Below are positions 45,803-55,617 of a DNA stretch of 64,000 nt, one piece after another; position 1 is the stretch's first letter; every line of letters starts with the position of its first letter. The DNA is from JACPVU01 sp964373255 (lineage in GTDB: Archaea; Aenigmatarchaeota; Aenigmatarchaeia; GW2011-AR5), in NCBI GenBank assembly GCA_964373255.1, contig CAYJTG010000003.1, positions 1-64,000 of the forward strand. The letters run 5' to 3'. The notes beneath the pieces are model-generated. The model was not told where the DNA came from and did not search any database. It saw only the letters and a list, made by a program, of their open reading frames with translations. The position numbers were made by a program, and so were the translations under genes.

Positions 45803-46729
45803 ATGAAAATGCTTGTAACGGGCGGCGCGGGATTTATAGGCTCAAATCTAGCCGAAGCACTTGTGAATGAGGGGCATGAGGTTATAGTGCTTGATAATTT
45901 CTCAATTGGCAGGGAGGCTAATCTAAAGAATGTACTAGATCATATAAAATTAGTAAGGGGCGATATAAGGGATTTTGAACTCCTGTTAAAAATCACGAAA
46001 GATATAGATGTTATATTCAATCAAGCGGCTGCATCGTCGTCACACATGTTTTTGGAGAATCTGAAAGATGCCTTATCAGTCAACATAGACGGTTTTGTAC
46101 ATATCCTTAATGCCGCGAAGATTAACAACGTAAAGCGTGTTGTTTATGCATCAACATCATCCTTGTACGGAAACAACAAGCCACCGTTAAGAGAGGATAT
46201 GAAAATTGCGCCGGTAAATTTTTATGCATCATCTAAGCTTATGAATGAGCACATAGCAGCCTTGTACAGCCTTGAATACGGACTGGAGACAATAGGCCTT
46301 CGTTACATGAGCATATACGGTCCACGCGAAGAATGCAAGGGACGATTCGCAAACATGGTAAGCCAGTTCTTGTGGTCGATGCAGAAAAACGAGCAGCCGA
46401 TAATTTACGGCGACGGCATGCAAACAAGAGATTTTACATTTGTAAAAGACGCTTGCATGGCAAATATACTTGCAGCAACTGCCAAGAAGGGCATGAATGA
46501 TATATTTAATGTTGGCACAGGCAAGTCGACAGATCTTAACAGGCTTGTAGAAATCCTTAATATGAAATTAAACAAAAGCGTAACACCAAAATACATATCA
46601 ATGCCTATAAAGAACTACGTATTTTCACAGATGGCGGACATTGAAAAAATCAAGAACGCATTCGGCTATGAACCTAGATCTACGCTGGAAAAAGGTATCG
46701 ATGAAATGCTTTCCACAACTCTCAAATGA
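45803..46729 (+). CDS. NAD-dependent sugar epimerase/dehydratase
   Basis: The protein has 308 residues from ATG 45803. The Rossmann start is LVTGGAGFIGSNLAEAL; VYASTSSLYG near 117-126 and YASSK near 143-147 (YxxxK) form the active site. YGPREECKGRFANMVSQF follows UDP-glucose 4-epimerase-like enzymes. The nearby heptose genes suggest it may act on the activated heptose or on a UDP-hexose; the sequence does not decide. It lies 31 bp after the GmhB-HddC gene on the same strand. Its last eight bases overlap the convergent glycosyltransferase gene. Confidence 0.85.
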   Translation: MKMLVTGGAGFIGSNLAEALVNEGHEVIVLDNFSIGREANLKNVLDHIKLVRGDIRDFELLLKITKDIDVIFNQAAASSSHMFLENLKDALSVNIDGFVHILNAAKINNVKRVVYASTSSLYGNNKPPLREDMKIAPVNFYASSKLMNEHIAALYSLEYGLETIGLRYMSIYGPREECKGRFANMVSQFLWSMQKNEQPIIYGDGMQTRDFTFVKDACMANILAATAKKGMNDIFNVGTGKSTDLNRLVEILNMKLNKSVTPKYISMPIKNYVFSQMADIEKIKNAFGYEPRSTLEKGIDEMLSTTLK

Positions 46730-47414
46730 GTCCTATCCTTAGCTTAATTATGTTTATCAGCATTCTCGGCCCGTACTTAAGCTGAAACTTTGAATATTCA
46801 CCATGCTTCCATATGACAGGTGCCTCAAATATTCTGCAGCCCTTCTTTTTCAGTCGCCAGAGCAATTCGACATCAAACTCGAATCCATACAGTTTCATAT
46901 TATTCAGCACGCCTTTAGCTGCTTCTTTGCGAAAGACTTTTGCCCCGCATTGTGTGTCTTTTACATCAAGATTAAATAGTGTATTAACTATCACGTTGAA
47001 CGTCTTGCTCGCTATGCGTCTACGCAGTGGCTGCTTTATCGAAATAATAGAATCTTTTGTGCGCCTAGACGCAATAACACAGTCATAAGATTTCAGGAAT
47101 TCAAATAATTTGACATACTCTTCTGGCGTTATCGGTTCATCAGCGTCCATGAAGCCTACAAGATTGCCGCTGCATCTGCGCAGGCCTTCAACAACGGCTT
47201 TCCCTTTTCCCATCCTTTTTTGCTTTATGAGCTTTATTCGCTTGTTATTTTTGGATATTTCGCTTACAATCTTCGGCGTGTTGTCTATTGATCCATCAGA
47301 AACGACGATTATTTCGTAATCTTTTTTAGTTTTCGCAAGAAAACTGGAATAATCCTCTAGTGCTTTTTGTATTCTTTTTTCCTCATTAAAAGCAGGTATA
47401 ACGATCGAATACAT
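46722..47414 (-). CDS. GT2 glycosyltransferase, dolichol-phosphate mannosyltransferase-like
   Basis: The protein has 230 residues without transmembrane helices. YSIVIPAFNEEKRIQKALED begins the GT-A fold; VVSDGSIDNTP near 37 and GFMDADEPITPEEY near 86-99 (DxD) bind the nucleotide sugar and metal. KDTQCGAKVFRKE near 153 is the pattern of polyprenyl-phosphate glycosyltransferases. It would load a sugar on dolichyl phosphate for lumenal transferases such as the two PMT-like proteins in this locus. Confidence 0.87.
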   Translation of the reverse strand: MYSIVIPAFNEEKRIQKALEDYSSFLAKTKKDYEIIVVSDGSIDNTPKIVSEISKNNKRIKLIKQKRMGKGKAVVEGLRRCSGNLVGFMDADEPITPEEYVKLFEFLKSYDCVIASRRTKDSIISIKQPLRRRIASKTFNVIVNTLFNLDVKDTQCGAKVFRKEAAKGVLNNMKLYGFEFDVELLWRLKKKGCRIFEAPVIWKHGEYSKFQLKYGPRMLINIIKLRIGLI

Positions 47415-47417
47415 AAT

Positions 47418-48521
47418 CTAAACCACGCTTTCGTATATTCTGATAAGTTTCTGTGCAACAATTTGTTTATTGAATTTTTTTTGTATATGTAAACTTCCAT
47501 ATTTTCCGATTTTTTTATTTAGAGAATCGTCATTTAATAGTATATTTATATGTTCCTTCATTTGATCCCATTTCCCATAATCAACTAGAAAACCTGTCTT
47601 TTTATCCATAACAACTTCTGGAATACCACCTACCTTAGTAGAAACAACTGGTGTACCACACGACTGTGACTCTGCTAGAACTCGGGAGAATGCCTCATAC
47701 CTCGATGGAAGAATAACTACAGAAGCTTTATTATATAATTCAACAAGCTTAGAAAGATTAATGTTTCTCAGGAATTCTATGCGTTTGTTTTTTCTAAGTT
47801 TTTTTATTGAATCTAACAAATGTCTGTCATACGAATTGCCAACAAAAAGTGCTTTTGTATCTTTGTCGTCATTCAAAATTTTTTCTACAATATTGAATGC
47901 AATATCGGCACCTTTGTCTTTTGTAAAATTGCTCACAAATAGTATAAGTTTCTCTTTTTTTATATTTTTGTTTCTTTTGAAAATATTTATATCAACGATA
48001 TTCGGAAGGATTTCCATATTTTTCAATGTTGCACCAATTTTGAGAAGTTGCATTCTTTCGTATTGTGTATGCGGCAATATTTTATCAGAAAATCTCAACA
48101 AAGGCAAACCCTGCGTCAAATGATAAGATACAAACTGAAGCCATCTAGAAAACCCATAAATAGGTGGGTGAAAATAGGGTCCAAATATATGCGGTACATT
48201 TAATTTTTTTGCTGCTAATAATCCAGCCGTTGCAGGAAAATATCCGTAGTGATGAGAATGTACGATATCAAAATTTTCAGAAGCGATGGCGTTTATCATT
48301 TTTGATGAATAGTAGAAACGCCTGCCAAATAGGTGTTTTACAGGGATTCTTTTTATTTCTACATTACCTATGTTGTCTTCTAGCTTCCATCCCGTATTCC
48401 ATTTTGTGAAAACTGTTATTTCATGCCCCCTTTCCGTTAGATAAGATACCAAGCCTTGACAATAAAATGATGCACCTATAATTGATGGGTAGTACGCTGG
48501 TGTGACAAAGGCGATTCTCAT
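47418..48521 (-). CDS. GT4 glycosyltransferase
   Basis: The protein has 367 residues. N-terminal Rossmann half begins FVTPAYYPSIIGASFYCQGL; VHSHHYGYFPATAGLLAAKK near 90-108. The C-terminal half has ILFVSNFTKDKGADIAFNIV near 195 and the donor motif EAFSRVLAESQSCGTPVVST near 278-297 (E-x7-E). It is a GT-B retaining enzyme transferring from an NDP-sugar. Ends three bases from the GT2 gene start, so they form an operon. Confidence 0.92.
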   Translation of the reverse strand: MRIAFVTPAYYPSIIGASFYCQGLVSYLTERGHEITVFTKWNTGWKLEDNIGNVEIKRIPVKHLFGRRFYYSSKMINAIASENFDIVHSHHYGYFPATAGLLAAKKLNVPHIFGPYFHPPIYGFSRWLQFVSYHLTQGLPLLRFSDKILPHTQYERMQLLKIGATLKNMEILPNIVDINIFKRNKNIKKEKLILFVSNFTKDKGADIAFNIVEKILNDDKDTKALFVGNSYDRHLLDSIKKLRKNKRIEFLRNINLSKLVELYNKASVVILPSRYEAFSRVLAESQSCGTPVVSTKVGGIPEVVMDKKTGFLVDYGKWDQMKEHINILLNDDSLNKKIGKYGSLHIQKKFNKQIVAQKLIRIYESVV

Positions 48522-48571
48522 ATCCTATTGTAATGTACAATAACTTTTAAACTGTGATATTTTTAATCAAG

Positions 48572-50104
48572 TCATTTCGCCCTACACATGTAAACAGACC
48601 TTAAATTAATCCCTCCTCTTGAAATTTCTTTTGTAAGCGTGCACTGCGCATCAAGGATTTTTTCAATTTCTTTAGGTAGATTGCTATCATATGTAACATA
48701 AACACAGAACGCCAGATCTTGTTTTGTAACATTAGAAATAACAAATCCTGTTGGGTCTTTGTCAGGATCTACCGTTGATCGTGCAAATTCGCCTGTGACC
48801 TTTGAACAGTTTGATTTTACAAAATCTATGCCTTCCCTATAACCATCGAGCATCATTATTTCGCTGTCTATGGGCTTGAAATTTGATATATTATCAAGCA
48901 CATTGTAATGCAGCGTATAATTTGGATACGCATAAACAGACTCCGCGAAAACAGCTGTGCCAACCAAAAAAATAAACAGAATTTTCACATTGTTTTTCTT
49001 TATAAGGTCCAAGCTTCTTGCGCTTATTATGGCTATTAAAGGGATTATAGCAGTCATGTACCTGTATGTCCATCCATATCTCTGGAACCACAAAAGAATT
49101 AAAAATACGAAAAATATGAAAAGTACGCTTCTGTCTATGGATTTCCTCTTTCTAAATATAGCTGCAAGTCCTAAAATCATAATGATTCCAAAAAATATGC
49201 TTTCTTTTGCCATAAAGATGAACAAATAGCCTATTACAGGTATGCTTATTATGTTGGATTGTACGGATTTGCTGAAAACTTCCTGACGCCCGAATGCTGA
49301 TGTAAGATACTCTTCTGGCGAGAGTATTATACCTGGCAAATTAAGTGTGAATGAATCGTCCCGTTGCGGAAAATCAACTACATTTCCATAGAAGTGGACC
49401 TTTATTGGATATAATGAAAATGGCCATATAATAAAAAAAGTCAATAGAGCTATCAAAAATCCCTTCAAAAGAAAATTGTCTATCTCTATCCCTGTTCTTT
49501 GTTTTTTTTTGAACCTTATATTTTTTGAGATTATAGCGTGCAGAATGATAGCTATCAAAAGATAAAGAGACAGGTATTTTGTAAGAAGTGCCAGTCCTAA
49601 AAATATGCCGAATAAAACAATGTATTTTTTTGTTGGTTTTTTTATCATTGTAAAATACGCAAAAAGTACCGTCAAATAGAAAAATCCAACTATGACTTCT
49701 GTCAGATAAAGTCTGCTGAATGTCAGATGTATAATAGAAAATGCTACTAGGATCGATGAGAAAATAGCAATATAAATATCGTAGTATCTTTTTGCAAAAT
49801 AATAGGTGAGTCCTATAGTTGCTATACCAAATAAAGCTGGTATTATTCTTAATAAAATCTCTGAAAATCCAAAGATACTATAAACAATAGCCCCCAAGTA
49901 TTTCATGAAAGGCGGCGTAGCGTAATCATTAAAATTGTAGATGAAATTTCCACGTGCGTATTCTAGGGCTCCGCCAAAATGTGTTCCTTCATTCCAGCTA
50001 AATGCCTCCCAGTCAAGATTTGTCAGCCTCATGACAGCTGCGAGTAAAATTATAGCGACTAAAACTGCGATTTCTATTTTATTGGTTTTTTTCATGTAAA
50101 TCAT
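48572..50104 (-). CDS. PMT-like membrane glycosyltransferase (GT39/GT83 type)
   Basis: The protein has 510 residues with about 11-12 transmembrane helices. After the first helix comes LDWEAFSWNEGTHFGGALEY, the extracytoplasmic loop with the acidic residue expected of PMT_2/ArnT-like enzymes, then YATPPFMKYLGAIVYSIFG. A soluble C-terminal domain of about 110 residues faces outside and ends with two cysteines. These enzymes use polyprenyl-phosphate sugars. Its ATG overlaps the stop of the upstream GT2 gene (ATGA). Confidence 0.88.
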   Translation of the reverse strand: MIYMKKTNKIEIAVLVAIILLAAVMRLTNLDWEAFSWNEGTHFGGALEYARGNFIYNFNDYATPPFMKYLGAIVYSIFGFSEILLRIIPALFGIATIGLTYYFAKRYYDIYIAIFSSILVAFSIIHLTFSRLYLTEVIVGFFYLTVLFAYFTMIKKPTKKYIVLFGIFLGLALLTKYLSLYLLIAIILHAIISKNIRFKKKQRTGIEIDNFLLKGFLIALLTFFIIWPFSLYPIKVHFYGNVVDFPQRDDSFTLNLPGIILSPEEYLTSAFGRQEVFSKSVQSNIISIPVIGYLFIFMAKESIFFGIIMILGLAAIFRKRKSIDRSVLFIFFVFLILLWFQRYGWTYRYMTAIIPLIAIISARSLDLIKKNNVKILFIFLVGTAVFAESVYAYPNYTLHYNVLDNISNFKPIDSEIMMLDGYREGIDFVKSNCSKVTGEFARSTVDPDKDPTGFVISNVTKQDLAFCVYVTYDSNLPKEIEKILDAQCTLTKEISRGGINLRSVYMCRAK

Positions 50105-51036
50105 CTTTTTGATTTAAGCAAGCCAACGATTAATCCTGTAGCATACGCTATTTCCCGGACAAATACTATCGTAAATAAGACGGGATAATAGCCAAGATTC
50201 TTTACTCTTAAAAGTATGTAAAAAGGTTTTAAAATGAAATAAAGAACGATGAGAATTACCCAAATGAAAAGTGGAAATGTATTTGTTATTGACACCAGCA
50301 AAAGAATTATTGTAACAATAACAGAACCAAAAATAATTATATCATACGGCGTTATCATGTCTTTGTGCATTTTTATCAAATCTATTTTTGAAATCCCGTT
50401 TCGATAGATCTGATTAAATACGCCCCCCAGATTTTTTCTCCTAGAATGATAAACCTTTATGTCTGGATTAAATTTTATATTAAAGCCGTTCTTAAAAAGC
50501 CGGTGAATGAATTCTGGCTCTTGAAGTCCTACCAGTTTTCTGTTAAAATTAGATTCTTTGAATATGTTGCTCCTGAATGCTATGTTGCATGCACGCAATC
50601 TGTTGCAAGCATCATTCCCATATAGAGTGTTTTTAGGAGTCCTGACAAAATCTATCATAAATAAAGCATTTTGAAACTTCGTAGATTTATCAGCATCTAT
50701 TATATCATCGCCTCCAACCACATCTATATCATCATTCTTGAATTCGTTTACCAGATTGCTTAGCCAGTCTTTTGATGCTGTACAATCATCGTCTATAAAT
50801 GCTACTATATCGCCTTTAGCACGTATAGATCCTATATGATAGGCATTACCAATCGTATTCAAATCATCTTCAAACCACTTACACCCTAATTTTTTTGCCA
50901 ATGATATGACACTGTCATTATTTGGAGAAACAATAATTGTTTCGTAAATTTTTGTAGACTGCTTTTTCAAACTTTTTATACAGTTTATTAGATCTTTTGA
51001 GTTATTTCTTGTAGGGACTACAACAGAAACTTTCAT
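50101..51036 (-). CDS. GT2 glycosyltransferase with membrane tail
   Basis: The protein has 311 residues. VSVVVPTRNNSKDLINCIKS starts the GT-A fold, VAFIDDDCTASKDWL near 78-92 is the DxD stretch and EPEFIHRLFKNGFNIKFNPD near 178-197 the acceptor region (ED/E motif). Two helices at about 236-275 and one near 290 anchor it in the membrane. It is coupled by four-base overlaps to the PMT-like genes on both sides, which suggests that the three act on one glycan. Confidence 0.88.
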   Translation of the reverse strand: MKVSVVVPTRNNSKDLINCIKSLKKQSTKIYETIIVSPNNDSVISLAKKLGCKWFEDDLNTIGNAYHIGSIRAKGDIVAFIDDDCTASKDWLSNLVNEFKNDDIDVVGGDDIIDADKSTKFQNALFMIDFVRTPKNTLYGNDACNRLRACNIAFRSNIFKESNFNRKLVGLQEPEFIHRLFKNGFNIKFNPDIKVYHSRRKNLGGVFNQIYRNGISKIDLIKMHKDMITPYDIIIFGSVIVTIILLLVSITNTFPLFIWVILIVLYFILKPFYILLRVKNLGYYPVLFTIVFVREIAYATGLIVGLLKSKR

Positions 51037-52655
51037 GCAATTACACCTGTAACATTATATATTAAAACGGAGTACGCCACCATATCATAATGTGTATAAT
51101 TTTCAAGCCATCCATAGCAATTTTTATCGAGTGTGAGAAAAAATACACCAACGATATGTATACCATTTTGAGGTATGCATTTTTCTCTTACATACGATTT
51201 AACATAATTATTTGTATAAGATTCAGGAAGTGGTAGTGATAAATAAGCTACTGTTATATTTTTCTCTTTTGTGTAAGACGAAACATATTTTAGCCACTGC
51301 CCCCAATCCACGTCTGTATCACTTAAATAAAGATAGCCATTTTTTGGTCCACCAACAAATTCATTAAAGTAAGATATATTATATGGTAGTATAAGCAGTG
51401 CTTCTACTACACTCCACAAAATAAGTAAAATAACAACAATATAAAATAATCTTTTTTTACTACCCGAAAATTTTACATGCAAAATTTTACCTAGCATAAC
51501 AAACATGAAAGGATACATAGGTAAGAGATGCCTAAGACCTATATTTAGTTTTAATAATGACAATGCAACAAACAATACAAATAGGGGCAATAAGAGGAAA
51601 ATTTCATTATAGAAATCAAACTTAATTTTTCTCAAGGCAAATGTAAAAAATAATAGAACAAACAGTATTAGAGGTATAGTAGATTTGATTAAAAAAGCTA
51701 AGATATAATAGTGAATCCAGCCAGTACTAGAGTATTCGCCAAATAAATATGCGCCGTGCCCTACGATTTTATGATAGAAATTGTACCCAAATGCAGTAAA
51801 ATAACTCGTCGCAGGAAGAGGAACATCCATTAAAGTTATAATAGTATTTTTATTACTGCTAAATGTTTGATTGATGAAATCTTGCGATTTCTCGATAGAA
51901 TGAACAGTATTATTAATCGTAGACATCTGAAATCCATAAAATGCCCATATTACGATAAATGATATTAGATAATAGATTATAATTAATCTTATATTTTTTC
52001 GCACCGATCTGAAAATATATAAAAATAGAAACAAGGTTATTGGTATTAATAAAAGTGCAGTAAATTTACTCAAAAGGGCAAGTCCTAAAAATAAACCTGC
52101 TATTATTGAATATTTAATTGTTTTATTGCTGCTAAATTTCCAAAAAACATACATTGCTATGAATATAAATGTAGCAGCCACGATGTCTGTGGTTGCCAGA
52201 GAGCTATGTGCCAATATAGTTGGTTCAAAGCTGAATAGTGCAAGAACAAACAAAGCTGCTTTGTCACCATATAGTTTTCGAGCCCATATAAAAATAAAAA
52301 CACCTAAAATTAAGGACGTAAAAGCAATAGGTAATCGTGTAATAAATAAATAGTAATCTATTTCATAAGAGTTTGCAATGTTTGACATGTTGAATGGTTT
52401 ATTTTGCCATACAGGATTATTGTCAAAATAGAGGAAAAAACTGTTAATATAATAAGCCAGTGGTGGATGAAACCTGTATGCAAAAGGTGAAAAATCTCCG
52501 TGCTGTACAGTATAGCGTCCTGTACCTGGATAGAATTGTTCGTCAAGGACGGGCGATTGTGATGAAATTATGTAAATAATTTGCAAAAGCATGAAAATCA
52601 GAATTAATGCTGCGATAATTTCTGTCCTTTTTTTTGTGATATGAACTAAATGCAT
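51033..52655 (-). CDS. PMT-like membrane glycosyltransferase
   Basis: The protein has 540 residues with about 12 transmembrane helices. SSQSPVLDEQFYPGTGRYTV near 32-51 gives the LDE motif, followed by YRFHPPLAYYINSFFLYFDN, as in the GT39/PMT_2 family. GLRHLLPMYPFMFVMLGKIL near 378-397 is the conserved RHLLP segment. The C-terminal domain (DTDVDWGQWLKYV) is typical of DUF-type PMT relatives. It transfers sugars from a polyprenyl phosphate outside the cell. Confidence 0.9.
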   Translation of the reverse strand: MHLVHITKKRTEIIAALILIFMLLQIIYIISSQSPVLDEQFYPGTGRYTVQHGDFSPFAYRFHPPLAYYINSFFLYFDNNPVWQNKPFNMSNIANSYEIDYYLFITRLPIAFTSLILGVFIFIWARKLYGDKAALFVLALFSFEPTILAHSSLATTDIVAATFIFIAMYVFWKFSSNKTIKYSIIAGLFLGLALLSKFTALLLIPITLFLFLYIFRSVRKNIRLIIIYYLISFIVIWAFYGFQMSTINNTVHSIEKSQDFINQTFSSNKNTIITLMDVPLPATSYFTAFGYNFYHKIVGHGAYLFGEYSSTGWIHYYILAFLIKSTIPLILFVLLFFTFALRKIKFDFYNEIFLLLPLFVLFVALSLLKLNIGLRHLLPMYPFMFVMLGKILHVKFSGSKKRLFYIVVILLILWSVVEALLILPYNISYFNEFVGGPKNGYLYLSDTDVDWGQWLKYVSSYTKEKNITVAYLSLPLPESYTNNYVKSYVREKCIPQNGIHIVGVFFLTLDKNCYGWLENYTHYDMVAYSVLIYNVTGVIA

Positions 52656-52698
52656 AAAATCATCTCTATAGTTATAGAAAAAATTAAATTACGCAAAA

Positions 52699-53673
52699 TT
52701 AATCATAGACATTTTTTCCTTCTCTCTTCCACCATTCCACAGTAGATTTAATTCCATCTTCTATACCAACTTTTGGTGACCACCCTAGCAATTTCCTAGC
52801 CTTTTCTATGGATGCCCGAGTTTCTGAGGGATCAGAAGGGTCACGCTTACCGTATTTTATTTCTGCCTTCTTTCCAGTATGCATTTCTATGAGTTGCACA
52901 ATGCTTGAAATCTCTATCATCCTGCCGCTGCCTATGTTGAAGAAATTGCAGCCTCTTTTCTTTGACTCAAGGCATTTTCTGAGTGCCTGAACAACATCGC
53001 TGATAAAAACAAAGTCACGCTTCAGTCTGCCGTGGTCGTACAGTGTTATCGGAATTCCCGCGTCGATATTCATGATGAATTTCTGTATTGCCATGTCAGG
53101 CCTGCTTCTTGGGCCGAACACAGTAAATAGTCTCGGTCCAAATACAGTGATTCCATACAGACTGTTGTAAACTGAGCACATAACTTCACATTCTTTTTTT
53201 GTGGAAGCGTAGACAGACGTTGGATTGTCGGTTGGCGTATCTTCCGAGAAAGGTGGCTTCTCATTTCCGTAAACTGCTGACGTTGATGCAAACACAATTT
53301 TATTTACGTCAAATTTTCTTGAGCATTCAAGAATAACAGATGTCCCGTAGACATTTGATCTTACGTATTCGAGGGGCTTTTCTGCGGATTCGCGGACGCC
53401 CGCTTTTCCAGCCAAATGAAATATAACGTCAAAGCTGTTTTCTTTGAATATATTTTCCATTGACTTGTAATTACTAACGTCGTCATCAATAATTTTGACG
53501 CCTAGGTTCTTTAGAAGTGCTACGTTATGATTTTTTATCGGTCTTTTATAGAAATTATCAAAATTGTCTACAACAATTACATGAAAATTTTGCATTGCAA
53601 GCTTCTCAGCAACATGCGAGCCTATAAAGCCGGCGCCGCCTGTAATCAGGATAGTGCTTTCTTTGTTTTTCAT
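52699..53673 (-). CDS. UDP-glucuronate 4-epimerase-like enzyme
   Basis: The protein has 324 residues. ILITGGAGFIGSHVAEKLAM binds NAD; HLAGKAGVRESAEKPLEYV near 86-104, FASTSAVYGNEKPPFSE near 124-140, YASTKKE near 150-156 (YxxxK) and FTVFGPRSRPDMAIQKF near 178-194 follow the GlcA 4-epimerase pattern (GPRxRPDMA). With a UDP-glucose dehydrogenase at the end of this locus, it would convert UDP-GlcA into UDP-GalA. Five bases separate it from the upstream GT2 gene. Confidence 0.88.
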   Translation of the reverse strand: MKNKESTILITGGAGFIGSHVAEKLAMQNFHVIVVDNFDNFYKRPIKNHNVALLKNLGVKIIDDDVSNYKSMENIFKENSFDVIFHLAGKAGVRESAEKPLEYVRSNVYGTSVILECSRKFDVNKIVFASTSAVYGNEKPPFSEDTPTDNPTSVYASTKKECEVMCSVYNSLYGITVFGPRLFTVFGPRSRPDMAIQKFIMNIDAGIPITLYDHGRLKRDFVFISDVVQALRKCLESKKRGCNFFNIGSGRMIEISSIVQLIEMHTGKKAEIKYGKRDPSDPSETRASIEKARKLLGWSPKVGIEDGIKSTVEWWKREGKNVYD

Positions 53674-53678
53674 AAGTC

Positions 53679-54401
53679 TTAATTTCTAGAAAGTTTTTTA
53701 AACACACTTTGTTTCCTTATAAGTTTCAGCCTGAGAATAAGCACGTCAAGGAACATCTTTAGCGGGTCCAGTTTTCCTATCTTTGTATCCTCCTTGTGAA
53801 CCCAGTATATAGGCATTTGATAAAGACTGTAATTATTTTTCCTTATTTTGTAGAACAGTTCGACATCGAACACCCATCTGTTGCTTTTCATATCTCTAAA
53901 AATATTTCTGGCGATTTCTTTTTTAAACCCCTTGAAGCCACAAAGGGTATCCTTTATTCTTATACCAAAAATTATATTCACGTATGAATTGAAAATCGTA
54001 CCAAGAGCCTTACGTATTAGTGGCTGCTTCTTCACAACGGATTTTTCCGATGCCCGCGTGCCGACGACCACATCATATTTTTCGATAAATTCTTCCATGT
54101 TTTTTATTTCATCCGGGTCTATGGAACCGTCGGCATCTATAAAAATTACGTACTTGCCCATTGAAGCCATGACGCCAGTCTTTACGGCGTGACCCTTTCC
54201 CATATTCCTTTTGTAAGAAACAAGCCGCACATTCTTTCTGCCTTTTACCATAGAGTCCACAACTTTTTCTGTGCTGTCAGTGGACCCGTCATTCACAATT
54301 ATTATATCATATTTGCCTGGGGTGCAAACTTTGAGCAATTTGTTTAGGAACGGCGTGACCCTTGTTTCCTCATTGTAGCACGGTACGACTATTGTTATCA
54401 T
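53679..54401 (-). CDS. GT2 glycosyltransferase, DPM-like
   Basis: The protein has 240 residues. ITIVVPCYNEETRVTPFLNK, IIIVNDGSTDSTEKVVDSM and VIFIDADGSIDPDE near 88-101 (DxD) are all standard. RIKDTLCGFKGFKKEIARNI near 148-167 is again the polyprenyl-phosphate transferase pattern, so this is a second DPM-like enzyme, parallel to the one at 46.7 kb. A basic tail replaces transmembrane helices. Overlaps the upstream GT4 gene by four bases. Confidence 0.88.
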   Translation of the reverse strand: MITIVVPCYNEETRVTPFLNKLLKVCTPGKYDIIIVNDGSTDSTEKVVDSMVKGRKNVRLVSYKRNMGKGHAVKTGVMASMGKYVIFIDADGSIDPDEIKNMEEFIEKYDVVVGTRASEKSVVKKQPLIRKALGTIFNSYVNIIFGIRIKDTLCGFKGFKKEIARNIFRDMKSNRWVFDVELFYKIRKNNYSLYQMPIYWVHKEDTKIGKLDPLKMFLDVLILRLKLIRKQSVFKKLSRN

Positions 54402-55555
54402 TTAATCAGCTTTGTTGCATTGTATAAATCAAGATATTTATTAAGTACTTTTTGCTTGTCGAATTTTTTTGATAATTTTATCGATTCCTGTGACATTATT
54501 TTTGAAGTTTTTTTATTTGAAAGTATGTATATTATAGCCTTTGATATATCATCGCTATTTTTCCGCCTGACAAATACAGCGCACCGGCGGTTAAGTACTT
54601 CTTTTGTCCCGGAAACCTTTGTAGCTATTACCGGAAGACCTGCTGTAATAGCTTCCATAACCACAAGTGGCATACCCTCCCTGAGTGAAGGCAACACAAA
54701 GACGTCTGCAGACGAATATATTTCTGGTAGTTTATAGAATGGTACCGTACCTGCAAAATAAACATTATTTTCTATCTTATATTCTTTGGTTACTTTTATC
54801 CAAGGATTTTCTTTCAAATCCTGTTCGTGTTCAAGACCACCAACTAACACAAATTTTACATTTTTGAATTTTTCCGCAACCTTTTTTACAGACTTCAGCA
54901 AATATGGAATACCTTTTGTTTCTGTCAATTTTCCTACAAAAAGCACAACAGGCCCATTTATTTTGTTTTTTATTTTCCATGACTTGTTTGAAGATTTAGA
55001 AAATGTTCCTGATTGCGTAAAATTCTCTATAGTGATCACTTTATCACCTTTTATGCCCCTTGATATCATTCCACTTCTCATGGAGTCTGCAACGGCTGTC
55101 GCCATGTTAGACTTTTTTATCACAAAGCCCTCAAGCCTGTTGAAAACCCTGTTCGCAACGCCTATCTCTTTGTCGGGAACTGTCCACGCAGGGCTGTGAG
55201 ACGTATATACAATTTTTGTTTTCTTTGGCAGAAATTCTCTGAAAAGCATTATAGGAAATGCCGTAAATGTAGTATGCATATGAAGTATGTCAGGTTTTAT
55301 TGCTCTTATTTTCTTAATACATTTTATGCCGTACAACAAATCTTCTATGATTGCAAGCAATTTGTTGGATCTTATAGCTGAGTCTACAATCACGTAATCG
55401 GCGATTTTTTTGCTTGTCGATTTTCTTGAAACGATGCTTACATTTTCACCATTTCTTTGCAAATATTTTGCAAGCTCGTAGACTATTATTTCGATGGCCC
55501 CGCTTTTTTCAGGTGGTACAGATACCTGGCTTGAACATAAAAGCATTATACTCAT
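54398..55555 (-). CDS. GT4 glycosyltransferase
   Basis: The protein has 385 residues. It begins MLLCSSQVSVPPEKSGAIEI; HMHTTFTAFPIMLFREFL near 96-113. The C-terminal half has VVLFVGKLTETKGIPYLLKS near 198-217 and EGMPLVVMEAITAGLPVIAT near 288-307 (E-x7-E donor motif). It is a GT-B retaining transferase for an NDP-sugar. First gene of a leftward operon of GT4, GT2 and GlcA epimerase. Confidence 0.92.
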   Translation of the reverse strand: MSIMLLCSSQVSVPPEKSGAIEIIVYELAKYLQRNGENVSIVSRKSTSKKIADYVIVDSAIRSNKLLAIIEDLLYGIKCIKKIRAIKPDILHMHTTFTAFPIMLFREFLPKKTKIVYTSHSPAWTVPDKEIGVANRVFNRLEGFVIKKSNMATAVADSMRSGMISRGIKGDKVITIENFTQSGTFSKSSNKSWKIKNKINGPVVLFVGKLTETKGIPYLLKSVKKVAEKFKNVKFVLVGGLEHEQDLKENPWIKVTKEYKIENNVYFAGTVPFYKLPEIYSSADVFVLPSLREGMPLVVMEAITAGLPVIATKVSGTKEVLNRRCAVFVRRKNSDDISKAIIYILSNKKTSKIMSQESIKLSKKFDKQKVLNKYLDLYNATKLIK

Positions 55556-55617
55556 TATTTCACCCTAGAAATGTAAGTGTAATAAAGTCTTAAACTCTTA
55601 AGCATTAAAAATAGTTC